From NCBI GenBank assembly GCA_029216955.1, contig JANAVB010012195.1, forward strand, positions 434,001 to 498,000: a stretch of 64,000 nt of DNA, given 5' to 3'. The notes under the pieces were generated by a model. It was not told where the DNA came from. It worked only from the letters and a program-made list of their open reading frames with translations, and ran no database searches. This stretch comes from Iris pallida (taxonomy: Eukaryota; Streptophyta; Magnoliopsida; Asparagales; Iridaceae). A program made the translations under genes and the position numbers. Of this stretch, positions 47,371 to 60,324 are shown piece after piece (within the stretch, counting starts at the first letter, position 1; every line of letters starts with the position of its first letter).

Positions 47371-48576
47371 CTAAACTATACTGGACTGAACTTGTATGCT
47401 GGCCATCAATGCTACATTGGTGGGAAGAATAACCTCAATACCCATCTTCTGAAGATCTACTAATAAATCTGGTTGCGTTGTTAGGAAATAGACTCCGGCT
47501 CTTCTGCTCAATGCATCTGCAACAACGTTGGCCTTCCCAGGATAATACTGCAGGTTGATGTCATAATCCACAAGTAGCTCTAGCCATCTTCTCTGACGCA
47601 TGTTAAGATCCTTCTGGGTAAACACATACTTAAGACTCTTGTGGTCGGTAAAAATCTCCACCCGATCCCCATACAAATAATACCTCCATAACTTGAGTAC
47701 GAAAACCATCACTGCTAATTCCAAGTCATGAGTTGGGTAATTCCTCTCATCATCACGAAGCTGACGTGACGCATAAGCTACTACCATACCATGCTGCATC
47801 AAGGCGCATCCCAATCCTCTGCCGGAAGCATTACAATAAACTGAAAATCCTCCAGTCCCATCTGGAAGCGTGAGAATGGGAGCCGTCATCAATCTCCGCT
47901 TTAACTTCTCAAATGAACTCTGACACTCTGCTGTCCAAGCAAACTGCACATCCTTGCGGGTCAACTGCGTCAATGGTGCTGAAATCCGAGCAAAGTCTGA
48001 TACAAACCATCGGTAATAGCCAGCCAATCCTAGGAAACTCTGAACTTCTGCGACGGAGCTAGGTACTGGCCATGTCTCTATAGCCACTATCTTCTGGGGA
48101 TCAACTTTCACTCCACCTCTAGTGATGATGTGACCTAAGTACGAAATGCGATCAAGCCAAAATTTGTACTTACTGAACTTCGCGTACAACTGGTGCTCTC
48201 TGAGAATCTGAAGAACTACACGAAGATGCTGCTCATGCTCTGTCTCATTCTTGCTATAGACTAAGATGTCATCTATAAATACTATCACAAACTGCTCTAA
48301 ATAAGGCATGAAGATACGATTCATGAGATCCATGAATACGGCTGGCGCATTAGTCGCTCCAATTGGCATAACAAGGAACTTCCAATGTCCATATCTAGAT
48401 CTGAATGCTGTCTTCGGGATGCCTTGCTCTCTGACTCTGATCTGATGGTATCCTAACCGCAAGTCAATCTTCGAGAATACTGCTGCCCCACTGAGTTGAT
48501 CAAATAAATCATCTATCCTTGGTAGAGGATATATGTTCTTGATTGTTACAGAGTTCAAGGTACGATAATCAACACA
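47371..48576 (-). pseudogene. Element A pol: reverse transcriptase (3' part) and RNase H
   Basis: Minus strand, open from the LTR H junction to the stop at 47371. RT motifs in order: [51 protein letters not shown] and [11 protein letters not shown] (catalytic DD intact). RNase H follows with [14 protein letters not shown], where the usual first aspartate is Asn, then [13 protein letters not shown]. The first 5' RT motifs are on the other side of the nested solo LTR (51550 onward). Chromovirus, Tekay-like by its RT. It is broken by insertion and by the RNase H change. Confidence 0.87.
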
Positions 48577-49274
48577 TGTCACGTCCCAGAACCAGAATAC
48601 TGGAGAGCGGGGGCAGACATAGCCAGTTACGTATATTAAAGTGTAACCCACCTCGCTATACGGTCACGGCTGTCTAGTTACATGAGGGTTTAACTACAAT
48701 CCATCAGTCTCCTATGGTCATGAACAAGCCTATTGTCTCAATCACAAGCAAGTAAGTAAATGTTACAAGATGTCAGAGCACCAAATATATAATAGCAAGG
48801 CATCCCATACTTTACATATTGGATGATCATGAAGCTAGTCGTACAAAATGTCAAGACTAGCAAGAGTTCAGTCATACATGATCAACCCTAGGATCTGTCA
48901 ATCATGTTACAGCCCGTAGGCAGATAGTAAATAAGGTGCAATACGAGCTAACACGTGCTCGTCGGCTAAACGCCTCAAAAGAATAATTTTACAATAAAGT
49001 GGAAGGACAAAAGAAACCCACTCGTTGCCAGGATTACGCCTGGTGGTCACCATCTGGCTGGAAGGTAGGTAGATCCTCTGGAGCTACTCCGATATCTGGC
49101 CATACAAAACCAGCTGGGTCAGACCCCAGAAAGAGCAAGTGCCACAAAGGGGGCTTCACTTAGGAACTAAAACCAGCAAATCACAATAGAATATTAAAGA
49201 TAATAAAATAAAGAAGTGATAATAATAGAGATAACAACAGTAAACTAAGTACGAGGAAACCATTCAAGTAGCCA

Positions 49275-49782
49275 GGTCACAACCCTTAAACCAAATAAGG
49301 ACCGGGGTTGTAACCCTTCACCTGAATAGAAACCCGTCTCAAATATTATTGGTACAGTGAAGACAATAAACGAAGAGAGGACACAGAACTGCTCCGGGAG
49401 CCAGGTTACAACCCTTAAACCAAACAAGGACCGGGGTTGTAACCCTTCGCCTGAACAGAACTGGACCCCTGATCTTTATTGCTAAGGCCAGTATAAATAA
49501 TCATGGTATTAAGGTAAGGTAAAATATGACGAACATGGCATGGGGTTGCAATAAGACAATAAACGAAGAGAGGACACAGAAATGCTCCGGGAGCCAGGTT
49601 ACAACCCTTAAACCAAACAAGGACCGGGGTTGTAACCCTTCGCCTGAACAGAACTGGACCCCTGATCTTTATTGTGAAGGCCAGGCACAGTAAGCAGGAC
49701 GATATATGATAAGATAACCATGAAACTATTCAGATAGCCAAGTTACAACCCTTAAACCAAACAAGGACCGGGGTTGTAACCC
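49275..49782. repeat. Four hairpin units in LTR H
   Basis: Units at 49275-49317, 49404-49446, 49596-49638 and 49742-49782 each have GGTTACAACCC, an 18-base spacer and GGGGTTGTAACC. The flanking 100-190 bp are also partly duplicated (GAACAGAACTGGACCCCTGA). Confidence 0.85.
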
Positions 49783-50583
49783 TTCATCTGAACAGAACCT
49801 GGTATCCCATCTTTTATCGATAAAAGAAATCATGTCATGATATAATCTTGTACAAGATCATGACAAACTAGACTGGGCTGGACTCCATCCAATCAATAAC
49901 GGTCAAGCAATAAGTACGACTTGATACTTTAACTAACTAGGGTTATCACAGGCCTAGTTACTAGCAAGATGCAATGAGATTATCCCAACTGCCACAAGCC
50001 CTACAGACCATCCGGTTATCCAGGTCGAATGTCCGTTTATGAAGAATACAACACGTGATTGTGTGCTGAAAATGTGCCCTACTCGTCGGTAGGCTACAAG
50101 TCCACTGAATGCGCCCAGATAATGGGATTGCCTGTAGCTGGGAATCTCTTCATGACTACTGAATCATTCTAGTTAATTAGCCTTAGTCAATTTTAGTAAG
50201 TACCCCTGACCGTGGTACTCAGGGATCCCCATCCTAGACATGATATAAGACAGTACCAGTTTATTTGTTCAAACACAATCACCCACGGTGTCCAGGTCTT
50301 TTATACTTGTCATGTCAGACTAGCTGTCGTAACAGCATGTCATGATATATCATGTCAGTTTGCTCGTCAAGAGTGCACCACAGCGGGCCTTTATCGTGTT
50401 CTATTCTTACCTTATCATGAATGAGAGAAACTTGTATAAAATAACTAGTGACATATTTTTGAAGTCAAGGAAAAGATCTACAACTTTTATGTTTTGAGTT
50501 TTTCAAGATTCTAGCTACAAAACAACTTAAATAGGCAAAAACAGTAAAATAGAGCAATTCTGGCGCATGGAATTCTGCACCAT

Positions 50584-50809
50584 CGGCGCGTGGGATTCCT
50601 GCACCATCGGCGCGTGGGATTACTGCACCATTGGCGCGTAGGATTCCTGCACCATTGGCACGTAGGATTCCTGCACCATTGGCGCGTGGGATTCCTGCAC
50701 GATCGGCACGTGGGATTCCTGCACCATTGGCGCGTGGGATTCCTGCACAATCGGCGCGTAGGATTCCTGCACAATCGGTGCGTGGGATTCCTGCACCATT
50801 GGCGCGTGG
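50584..50809. repeat. 24-bp minisatellite in LTR H
   Basis: About ten head-to-tail copies of a unit with GGCGCGTGGGATTCCTGCAC, starting at 50584 with an exact 24-bp period. Because 24 is a multiple of 3, it gives an eight-residue repeat in every frame. No spacers exist, so it is not a CRISPR array. Confidence 0.93.
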
Positions 50810-51549
50810 GAAAACTCACGTTGCGTCTTCAGTACATGCGCGTAGGGAACCTACGCGCATGACACGCTCGGAGTTAGGGGATGCGTTGCCGGGACTTCAC
50901 AGCGCATGGCCTCCCGGCGTATGGCCTCCCGGGCGCATGGGGGTCATCGTCCCCAAACAGCAAGTTCAGCCATAAAAGTTTCGAAAACTTGCCATGGCCA
51001 TAATTTTCTCATCCGAAGTCGAAATCAAGCGAAACAAAAGTCAAAACCGCATGAAATTGAATTCTCTAAAACATAGAACCATTAGTTTTCAAAAATAACC
51101 AAGTTTTAGAAGTCAAAACCAAGAAAACCGAAAAGTTACAAACTTAGATCTACAAGAATCCATCCATCAAATCCAAAAATGTCAACTTCTAAAGAGGCTT
51201 AGAATCAAGTAAGGAAGAGAATGGAATAATAAAACTTGAGATCCATCATGAAGCAAGTTTGCACTTGCCTAAGCTCTCTTCCCTGGTAGGTGGAAGAGTA
51301 ATGGTGGAGAAGAAGAAGTAAAGGAGAAGAATAAATAAAGAGAGAGAGAGAGTTAGGTGGAAATATAAATAAGGGTGGTGGTGATAGGTGGAGGTTCGGT
51401 CCACCTAAAATCAAGTCAAGCCGAACCAGCAACAAGTTGAATCGAACCAAAAAGGAAATGCCAAAATAACCATGCAGGAAAATACGCAATATGAGTCAAG
51501 AATACGTACACGTATACCAAGATACGTAATACGAACCATAGGCATTACA

Positions 51550-52861
51550 ACACATAATCTTGATGTACCATCCTTCTTTTTCACAAGAAGCATCGGGGGT
51601 CCCCAAGGCGATCCACTAGCACGAATGAATCCCTTGGTTCTGAGTTCTTCAATCATCTTGTACAAGATCTCTAATTCTGAAGGTGCCATCCTGTAGACTC
51701 TCTCTGACACTGGTGCCGTCCCTGGAATCAAGTCGATAGTGAACTCTATCTCTCTCTCCGGTGGCATACTGGAATCTCTTCGGGAAACACATCAGGAAAC
51801 TCTTTTACTACTCTGGGAAATTGAACTGCTTCTGCTACTGCCATCCGCAATACTAGTGGAGAAGGTTCTACTTCGCCTCTGGAAAATGAAAACTCTGCCT
51901 CACCGGGAATACCAAAAATAATCCTACCAATATGGCAGTCTATTCTTGCGTATTGCTCCTTCAACCAATTCATTCCTAGGACCACATCATAGTCGTCCAT
52001 CAGGAATTCTATCAATCTAGCGGAAAACTCTCTACCGCTAACTACGATCCGACACGAGGAATAGACTCTATCTACCCCTACAAGACCGTTACCAGTAAAT
52101 ATATTGAGCCTTACTGATAATGACTCGGGCTCCAGTCCTACCCGTGTTGCGAATCGTGCAGACATAAATGAATGCGATGCACCCGAATCAAATAATACTG
52201 ATGCTGGAAAAGAGTTGACGAGAATGGTACCTGCCACCACCTCACCTGAAGCTAACTCTTCTGCTACGGTCAGAGCCATAGCCTGACCTTGTCCTCTTGG
52301 TGCTGGTCCCCTCTGCTGGTGACCTTTCTGCCTGTTCTGAATCTGAGCTTGGGCATACTGTTGATCCTGAGGCGGCAATGGCCTCGGAGGCTGGTACTGC
52401 TGCTGCACTGGTGCTGGACCCCTAACCGATGGACTGGTTAGGTTTGATGACGATGAACTAGCTCTATTCGGACAGGACCCTATCTTGTGATCCGGTGCCC
52501 CACAAACCAAGCACAATTCTTGTGCTCTGCGATACTCTGAGACTACATGTCCTGGCTTCCCACAATGAGTGCACCCCATTGTGGAAGACTGCTTCTGCTT
52601 CCGTTGCTGAGGATACGCCGACGTCGAGTGCTGAACCGACGAAACTGTGGTCGTCCTCCTAGGAGCTCCAATAGTCAAAGCCCTAGCTGCCGGGGCGGGT
52701 GCTGAAGACTGGGACATCTGCCCATGAGACCTCTTCCGTCCTCCGCTTCTATCTATAATCCTCTGCGAAGTATACTCATGCCTCTTCGCTGCTCGCAAGA
52801 CGGCATCAAACGTCTGGTGCTCAAACTGTTTCACCGATATGATAATCTCTAGGTGGAGTCC
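51550..52861 (-). pseudogene. Element A gag C-terminus, protease and start of RT
   Basis: Minus strand, from the LTR B junction downward. Gag end: FEHQTFDAVLRAAKRHEY, then CCHC knuckles CTHCGKPGHVVSEY (last Cys replaced by Tyr) and CLVCGAPDHKIGSC (intact), and a Q/P-rich linker. Protease: SVLFDSGASHSFMS with the catalytic Asp present, then [11 protein letters not shown]. The frame shifts near 51765 at [10 protein letters not shown]. It then continues in another frame with [40 protein letters not shown] and [14 protein letters not shown]. The N-terminal gag half is beyond element B, outside the window. Confidence 0.85.
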
Positions 52862-53554
52862 TGTCACTCCCTAGAACCAGAATACTGGAGAACGGGGGCA
52901 TACATAGCCAGCTACGTATAATGAAATGGAAACCACCTCACTATACGGTCACGGCTGTCTAGATATATGAGGGTTAACTATAATCCGACAGTCTACTATG
53001 GTCATGAACAAGCCTATTGTCTCAATCTCAAGCAAGCAATAATAGTTATAAGATGTCAGAGCACAAATATATAATAGCAAGGCATCCCAAACATTACATA
53101 TTCGGATGATCATAAAGCTAGTCGTACAAAATGTTAGGACTAGCAGGAGTTTTAGTCATACATGATCAACCCTAGGATTTGCCAATCATGTTACAGCCCG
53201 TAGGCAGACAGTAAATAAAGATGCAATACGAGCTAACACGTGCTCGTCGACTAAACGCCTCAAAAGAATAATTTTACAATAAAGTGGAAGGACAAAAAGA
53301 AACCCACTCGTTGCCAGAGTTACGCCTGGTGGTCACCATCTGGCTGGAAGGCAGGTGGATCCTCTGGTGCTGCTCCGATATCTGGCCACACAAAACCAGC
53401 TGGGTCAAACCCCAGAAAAAGCAAGTGTCACAAAGGAACTTAGGAACTAAAAACCAGCATATCACAATAAAATATTAAAGATAATAAATAAAGAACTGAT
53501 AATAATAGAGATAACAACAGTAAACTGAGTACGAGAAAACCATTCAAGTAGCCA

Positions 53555-54068
53555 GGTCACAACCCTTAAACCAAACAAAGATCGGGGTTGCAGCCCTTCA
53601 CCTGAATAGAAACCCATCTCAAATACTATTGGTAAAGTAATGAGATAATAAACGAAGAGATGACATAGAACTGCTCCGGAAGCCAGGTTACAACCCTTAA
53701 ACCAAACAAGGACCGAGGTTGTAACCCTTCGCCTGAACAAAATTGGACCACTGATCTTTATTGTTAAGGCCAGTATGAATAATTAATCATACTGTTAAAG
53801 TGAAGTAAAACATGACAAGCATGGCATGGGGTGCAATAAGACAATAAACAAAAAGAGGACACAGAACTGCTCCGGAAGCCAGGTTACAACCCTTAAACCA
53901 AACAAGGACCGGGATTGTAACCCTTAGCCTGAACAGAACTGGACCCCTGATCTTTATTGTGAAGGCCAGACATAGTAAGCAGGATGATATATGATAAGAT
54001 AACCATGGAACTATTCAGATAGCCAAGTTACAATCCTTAAACCAAACAAGGACCGGGGTTGTAACCCT
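53555..54068. repeat. Four hairpin units in LTR B
   Basis: Copies at 53555-53597, 53684-53727, 53882-53924 and 54026-54068 have the same dyad and order as in LTR H; some stems carry point changes. Confidence 0.85.
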
Positions 54069-54775
54069 TCATCTGAACAGAACCTGGAATCCCATCTTTT
54101 ATCAACACAAAATCATGTCATGATACAATCTTGTACAAGATCATGACAAACTAGACTGGGCTGGGCTCCATCCAATCAATCACGACCAAGCAATAAGTAC
54201 GGCTTGATACTTTAACTAACTAGGGTTATCACAGTCCTAGTTACTAGCAAGATGCAATGAGATTATCCCAACAGCCACAAGCCCTGTAGACCATCCGGTT
54301 ATCCGGGTCGAATGTCCATTTATGAAGGGTACACCATATAACTGTGTGCTGAAAATATGCCCTACTTGTCGGTAGCCTACAAGTCCACTTAATGCGCCCA
54401 GATAACGAGATTGCCTGTAGCTGGAAATCTCTTCATGTCTACTGAATTATTCTAGTTTATTATCCTTAGTCAATTACTGTGGGTATCCCTGACCGTGGTA
54501 CTCAGGAATCCCTATCCTAGACATGATATAAGACAGTACTGATTTATTTGTTCAACGCAATTACCTACGGTGTCCAAGTCATTCATACTTGTCATGTCAG
54601 GCTAGCTGTCATAACAGCATGTCGTGATATCATATTTGTTCACTTATCAAGAGTACGCCATAACAGGCTACCATCGTATTCATAGAACGTACCAGACCCT
54701 ACATAGCAGAAGCATAAAGATGACATTTAATTAATAATAATAATAATAATAACAACAAAAGGACCAGGCTAGATG

Positions 54776-55345
54776 GAGCCATGCGGCTAAGGGAAGAAAC
54801 TTATGCGGTGGTGGGAAGGCAGTGCCATGCGGCTGGAAAGCAAAGCAAGGCTCATGCGACAGCGGGGAGCGCGGGCGCATGCGGCTTGAACCAATAAGTC
54901 CATGCGGCTGGAACTGCGCGCTTATGCGGCTAAGAGGGAGTTGAGTATATGCGGCTAAAACGGGAGCAGCGCCATGCGGCTGGAAAGGTAAGGTGGGCCC
55001 ATGCGGCTGGACCAACAAGTCTATGCGGCTAAGGGTAGCCTCGGTCTTATGCGGCTGAGAAAAGATCGGGTCTTATGCGGCTACAGGAAATGACTTCATG
55101 CGGCTGGGAATGATTAAGTCCATGCGACTAAGTTCAAGTGGAGTCCTAAGCGACTGAACGAGGAGTGGGTCATATGCGGCTGTAAGTTGCCCGAGCCTTA
55201 TGTGGCTGCAGGGAGTTATGCGCCATACGGCCAAGGGTGTTCGGGTCTCATACGGCCAGAAAGAAGGGAGGCCTTTATGCGGCTACGGGATTAAGGTCCA
55301 TGCGGCTGACAGAAACTTGTCGCATGAATGTTCATACGGTCAAGT
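54776..55345. repeat. ATGCGGCT minisatellite in LTR B
   Basis: ATGCGGCTGG or ATGCGGCTAA recurs about twenty times at 22-27 bp spacing, with varied filler between. It occupies the place held by GCGCAAGTTGCGC in LTR A and GGCGCGTGGGATTCC in LTR H. Confidence 0.88.
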
Positions 55346-55980
55346 ACTTGTCATGCGGCCAAGAACTGATCATCTTCTCCATTATTCTGAGAAGGATAAC
55401 CATGAAGTACATGGCTTCCAAGTTTCGTAATTCCATCATCCAGAGCCCAAATCCGAACTTCCATAGGTCAAAATGGGGCAGAACAAAATTCTCTACAATA
55501 TGGAACCAACAAAACTTAGAAATAATCATGTTAAGTAGATCAAAACCCAAGAAATTCGAAAGTAAAATAAACTTAGATCTAAAAGAGTTTAGCCATAGAA
55601 ATCGAAAATGCCAAGCACTAAAGAGTCTTAGAATATTGCAAGGAAGAAAATAGGACAATAAATCTTGAGTTCCTTCATGAAGCAAGATGCACTTGCCTAA
55701 GCTCTCTTTTACTTTCCTGGTGGTTGAAGAAGTAATGGTAGAGAAGAAGAAGTAAATGAAGAGAGAGAATGAGGGGAATGGATTAAATAAGGAGGGTGGT
55801 GGTAGGTAGGAGGGTTCACCTTTGGTTCAAGATTAACCAAGCAAACTAAGCCAGGCCGAACCAACCCAAGAATAAACCAATCAATGAAATGCTAGAATAA
55901 ATCAAGCAGGGAGACATGCAATACGGGTCAAATTACGTATACGTATACCAAGATACGTAATACGAACCACATGCATTACA

Positions 55981-56000
55981 ACTCTATCCACCTTAAAAGA
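55981..56000 (-). promoter_or_regulatory. Polypurine tract of element B
   Basis: AAGGTGGATAGAG on the minus strand, next to the LTR, after GACGGAATTCTTTT. Confidence 0.6.
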
Positions 56001-56146
56001 ATTCCGTCCTCGGAATTGAATTAAGAGGCTAGAGGGACAAAAACAAGCTATACTATTCACAGGCAAGCTATACTAATCAAGCAATCAAGTAATTATTCAT
56101 GCAAGCAAGGAATCGAAGGCATGAGGCATAAGAAAGATATTATACC

Positions 56147-57520
56147 TCACGAGTCAAACAGGTCGGGATATCGCGATCGGATATCATTCTCATGCTCCCA
56201 CGTTGACTCACCCAAAGAGTGATGAGCCCAAGCAACACGGACTAAATTAATAGTCTTGTTCTTGAGTATCTTCTCTCTTCGGTCCAATATAGACACGGGC
56301 CTCTCCTCATACGAAAGGTTGGTACCAACAACCAATTTCGAATGATCCAGGATGTGGCTCGGGTCCGGGATATACCGTCACAGTTGGGATACATAGAACA
56401 CATTATGCACCTCACGTAGCGACGGCGGAAGAGCGAGACGATATGAGACATCTCCTACTCGCTCCAGAATATCGAACGGTCCTATATACCTAGGACTAAG
56501 CTTTCTCCGTACGCCGAAACGAATGACGCCACGGTTAGATAAAATCTTCAGGAATATATGGTCGTCGACAGAAAACTCAAGAGAGCGCCGATGAGAATCG
56601 GCTCAATGACGCTGGCGATCTTGGGCAACTCAAAGATGATCTCTGACTCTCCTGACCACCTCAACGGTCTGAGCAATCATTTTCGGACTGAGCATCTGCC
56701 TTTCTTCGACATCGTCCCATGCTAGCGGGGATCGACATTTCCTACCATACAGTGCCTCGAACGGTGCCATCTGGATGCTGGCCTGAAAACTGTTATTGTA
56801 CGAGAACTCTACCAGGTGCAGGTGATCTTCCTACGAACCACCGAAGTCGAGTGTGCAAGATCTCAACATATCCTCAAGAGTCTGGATCGTGTGCTCTGAC
56901 TGGCCATCTGTCTGCGGATGATATGCTGAGCTGAACTGGAGGTGAGTTCCCAAACTCTTTTGCAGGCTACGCTAAAAGTGCGACGTGAATCTTGAATCTC
57001 TGTTCGATGTGATACTAACTGGTACACCGTACAATCTGACAATCTGTCGGAGATACATCTCCGCTAGCTGAGCCGTCGACTGACCAACTCTGAACGGGAG
57101 AAAGTGAGCCACCTTCGTGAGCCTGCTTATGAAAACCCAAATAGCGTATCTGCCTGCCGGAGATCTAGGCAATCCAGTCATAAAATCCATGGTTATATGC
57201 TCCCACTTCTATTCTGGAATCGACAAGGGCTGAAGAAGTCCAGCTGGTCTCTGATGTTCAGTCTTAACTTGTTGGCAGACTAAACAACGAGAGACAAACC
57301 AGGCTATCTCCCTCTTCATGCCATTCCACCAAAAGTGCTGGCGAATATCACGGTACATCTTCGTACCACCGGGATGAATGGAATACTGCGAACTGTGGGC
57401 CTCTGTCATGATCTTCTGTCTGATATTTTCACTGGGTACACAAAGACGCTTACCATGTCGAAGTGTACCGTCTTCATGAATGCATAACTCTGGTCTTCAT
57501 CCTGTCTCACACTCTGCTCT
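56147..57520 (-). pseudogene. Element B pol: integrase and chromodomain-like end
   Basis: Minus strand. Zinc region AHSSQYSIHPGG...SRCLVCQQVK (HHCC present). The core has MDFMTGLPRS and ITSNRDSRF, where the usual catalytic Asp of SDRD is Asn. C-terminus: LSYEERPVSILDRR and SLGESTWEHENDIRSRYPDL at the stop 56147. Frameshifts and stops separate the pieces (near 57200, 56970 and 56450). It is colinear with A but independently decayed. Confidence 0.82.
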
Positions 57521-57523
57521 GAG

Positions 57524-59490
57524 TCACTGAAGCTTAGAATCTGCTGACTGCGTCATCCGGATCCTCTCGACTATGCTGGACTGAACTTGCATACTGTCCA
57601 TCAATGCCATACTGGAAGGGAGAACAACTTCTATACCCATCTTCTGAAGATCTGCTAACAGCTCTGGTTGCGCTGTTAGAAAATAAACTCCGGCTCTCCT
57701 GCTCAATGCATCTGCAACGACGTTGGCCTTTCCTGGATGATACTGCAAGTTGACATCATAATCCACAAAAAGCTCCAGCCATCTCCTCTGACGCATGTTA
57801 AGATCCTTCTGGGTGAAAACATACTTCAGGCTCTTGTGGTCGGTGAAAATCTCTACCCTATCTCTGTACAAGTAGTGCCTCCATAACTTAAGTGCAAATA
57901 CTACTGCTGCCAGCTCCAAGTCATGGGTTGGGTAATTTCTCTCATGATTACGTAGTTGTCGTGACGCATATGCTATTACCTTCCCATGCTGCATCAGAAC
58001 ACATCCTAAACCTCTGCCCGAAGTATCACAATACATTGAGAATCCTCCGGTTCCATCTGGAAGCGTGAGAATAGGAGCCGTCATCAAGCCTCGCTTCAAC
58101 CTCTCAAAAGAATCCTGGCACTCTGCTGTCCAAGCAAACTGCACATCCTTGCGGGTCAACTGGGTCAATAGCACTGAAAGTCTGAAACAAATCGTTGGTA
58201 GTAGCCGGCCAAGCCAAGAAAACTGTAAATTTTTGCCACTGTGCTAGGCACTGGCCACGACTCAATGGCCACGATCTTCTGGGGATCCACTTCAACTCCT
58301 CCTCGGGTGATGATATGACCCAAGTACGAAATGCGATCGAGCCAGAACTCGCATTTACTGAACTTGGCATACAATTGGTGCTCTTTGAGAATCTGAAGAA
58401 CCACATGGAGATGTTGCTCATGCTCTGCCTCACTTTTGCTGTAGACTAGGATATCGTCTAGGAACACAATCATAAACGGATCCAAATAAGTCATAAAGAT
58501 ATGATTCATGAGGTCCATGAATACTGTCGGTGCATTGGTTGCTCCAAATGGCATAACAAGGAACTCCCAATGCCCATATCGGGATCTGAAAGCTGTCTTC
58601 AGGATGTCTTGCTCTCTGACTCTGATCTGATGGTATCCTGACCGCAAGTCAATCTTCGAGAACACTGCTGCCCCCTTGAGTTGATCAAACAAGTCATCTA
58701 TCCTTGGGAGAGGGTATCTGTTTTTGATTGTCACTGAGTTCAAGGTACGATAATCTACACATAATCTGGACGTACCATCCTTCTTTTTTACAAGAAGCAT
58801 TGGGGCTCCCCAAGGCGATCCACTTGCACGAATGAATCCCTTGGTTCTAAGTTCTTCAATCATCTTGTACAATATCTCTAATTCTGACGGCGCCATCCTG
58901 TAGACTCTCTCTGACACTGGGGCTGTTTTGGGAATCACGTCGATGGTGAACTCTATCTCTCTCTCTGGGGGCATCCCTGGAAGCTCTTCTGGGAAAATAT
59001 CTGAAAACTCTTCGACTATCCGAGGTAACTGCACTGCTACTACTGCCATCCGCAATACGGGAGGAGAAGGTTCAACTTCGCCTCGGGAGAAGAAAAACTC
59101 TGGCTCGCCTGGAATGCTAAAAATAACCCTGCCAATGTGGCAGTCTATCCTAGCATACTGGTCCCTCAACCAATCCATCCCTAAGACCACATCATAATCG
59201 GCCATCGGAAACTCTATCAATCTAGCAGAGAATTTTCTACCGCTAACTATGATCCGACACGAGGAAAACACTATATCTACTCCCACAAGTCCATTACCAG
59301 TAAGTATATTGAGCTTTACTGATAATGACTCAGGCTCCAATCTTACCCGTGTCGCGAATCGTGCAGACATAAATGAATACGATGCACCAGAGTTAAATAA
59401 TACTGAAGCTGGAAAGGTGTTGACAAGAATAGTACCTGCCACTACCTCTTCTGGTGTTATTCCTTCTTCTTCCATGGTCAAAGCCAGCAC
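57524..59490 (-). pseudogene. Element B pol: protease, reverse transcriptase and RNase H
   Basis: Minus strand. Protease motif [14 protein letters not shown] has Asn in place of the catalytic Asp. RT is complete: [53 protein letters not shown] and [11 protein letters not shown] (DD intact). A frame change at about 58170 ([13 protein letters not shown] into [14 protein letters not shown]) leads into RNase [13 protein letters not shown] and [13 protein letters not shown], with the first Asp kept. It ends at a stop near 57524. Tekay-like chromovirus. It reads almost whole, but the protease change and the shift disable it. Confidence 0.88.
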
Positions 59491-60324
59491 TTGACCATGT
59501 CCTCTGGGTGTGGGTCCCCTCTGCTGAAAATTTCTCTACCTGCTCTGGATCAGGGCTTAGGCTTGGGCATACTGTTGCGGTCTCTGCTGCTGTAATGCCT
59601 GGACCTACGTCGACAATGGCCTCGGGAATGGGTACTGCAGCAGCTGCTGCTGCTGGACTGGTGCTGTCCCTCTAACTGAAGGACTAGAGAATGTCGATGA
59701 ACTCCTCCTGTTCGGGCAGTTCCCAATCCTGTGGTCCGGGGCACCACAAACCAAGCACAAACCCTGTGCTCTGCGACACTCTGATACCACATGCCCTGGC
59801 TTCCCGCAGTGTGAACATCGTACTACGGAAGACTGCTTCTGCTTCTGCTGCTAAGGGTGCGTCGGGGTTGAATGCTGAACCGACGTCACTGAGGCTGTCC
59901 GTCTCGGAGCTCCAATGGTCAAAGCCCTGGCTGCCGGGACTGGTGCTGATGACTGATTCATCTGACCGTGGGATCGCTTCTGACCTCCGGTCCTATCCAC
60001 GATCCTCTGGAAGGTATATTCCTGCCTCCGGGCTGCCCTCAATACTGTATCAAAGGTCTGATGCTCAAACTGCCCCACTGTCAACAAGATCTCTAAATGG
60101 AACCCCTGCTGGAACCGTTAGGCTCTATCGAACTCGGTCGCAACCAAGGTGGGAGCAAACCGACTGAGTCTCGAAAACTCGGCCGCATATCTGTCGACCG
60201 TCCTGCCCATCTGCTTCAGATTGGTGAACCTCGTCTGTAGATCATACCGAGCTACAGCATCAAAATACTTGGTCTGGAATCTCTCTCTGAATACTGCCCA
60301 GGCAATAGGGGCCACTAATTCTTC
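59491..60324 (-). pseudogene. Element B gag, C-terminal part
   Basis: Minus strand. Capsid-like FRERFQTKYFDAVARYDLQ and RYAAEFSRLSRFAPT (60118-60315), then FEHQTFDTVLRAARRQEY and two complete zinc knuckles, CSHCGKPGHVVSEC and CLVCGAPDHRIGNC (about 59690-59820). Small frame changes separate the blocks. Gag is cut at 60324 by the plus-strand LTR C. Confidence 0.82.

Larger units (their letters stand above)
48577..51549 (-). mobile_element. Solo LTR H (2973 bp) inside the RT gene of A
   Basis: It lies between TGTCACGTCCCAG at 48577 and GGCATTACA at 51549, with the exact target duplication ACACA at 48572-48576 and 51550-51554. Removing it restores the RT reading order (KKDGTSRLC on one side, VDYRTLNS on the other). 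It has four hairpin units (49275-49782), a 24-bp minisatellite and a minus-strand TATA-like box near 51361. There is no internal region, so the element was lost by LTR-LTR recombination. Confidence 0.92.
52862..55980 (-). mobile_element. 3' LTR of chromovirus B (3119 bp)
   Basis: It lies between TGTCACTCCCTAGAACC at 52862 and CACATGCATTACA at 55980. The flank on the A side is AGTCC, the expected target duplication. It shares left and right flanks with LTR H (AACCAGAATACTGGAGA, TACGTAATACGAACCA) and has four hairpin units, but a different minisatellite. A TATA-like TTATTTAATC lies near 55781 on the minus strand. Confidence 0.85.

Noticed and set aside
50584..50809. Evenly spaced repeats resembling a CRISPR array
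   Set aside because: The copies are head to tail with no unique spacers, and the context is a plant LTR.
50511..50975. ORFs with an eight-residue repeat on both strands
   Set aside because: They are products of the 24-bp minisatellite in LTR H, whose period is a multiple of three.
54731..55018. 95-aa Pro/His-rich minus-strand ORF
   Set aside because: It is a frame through the ATGCGGCT minisatellite of LTR B.
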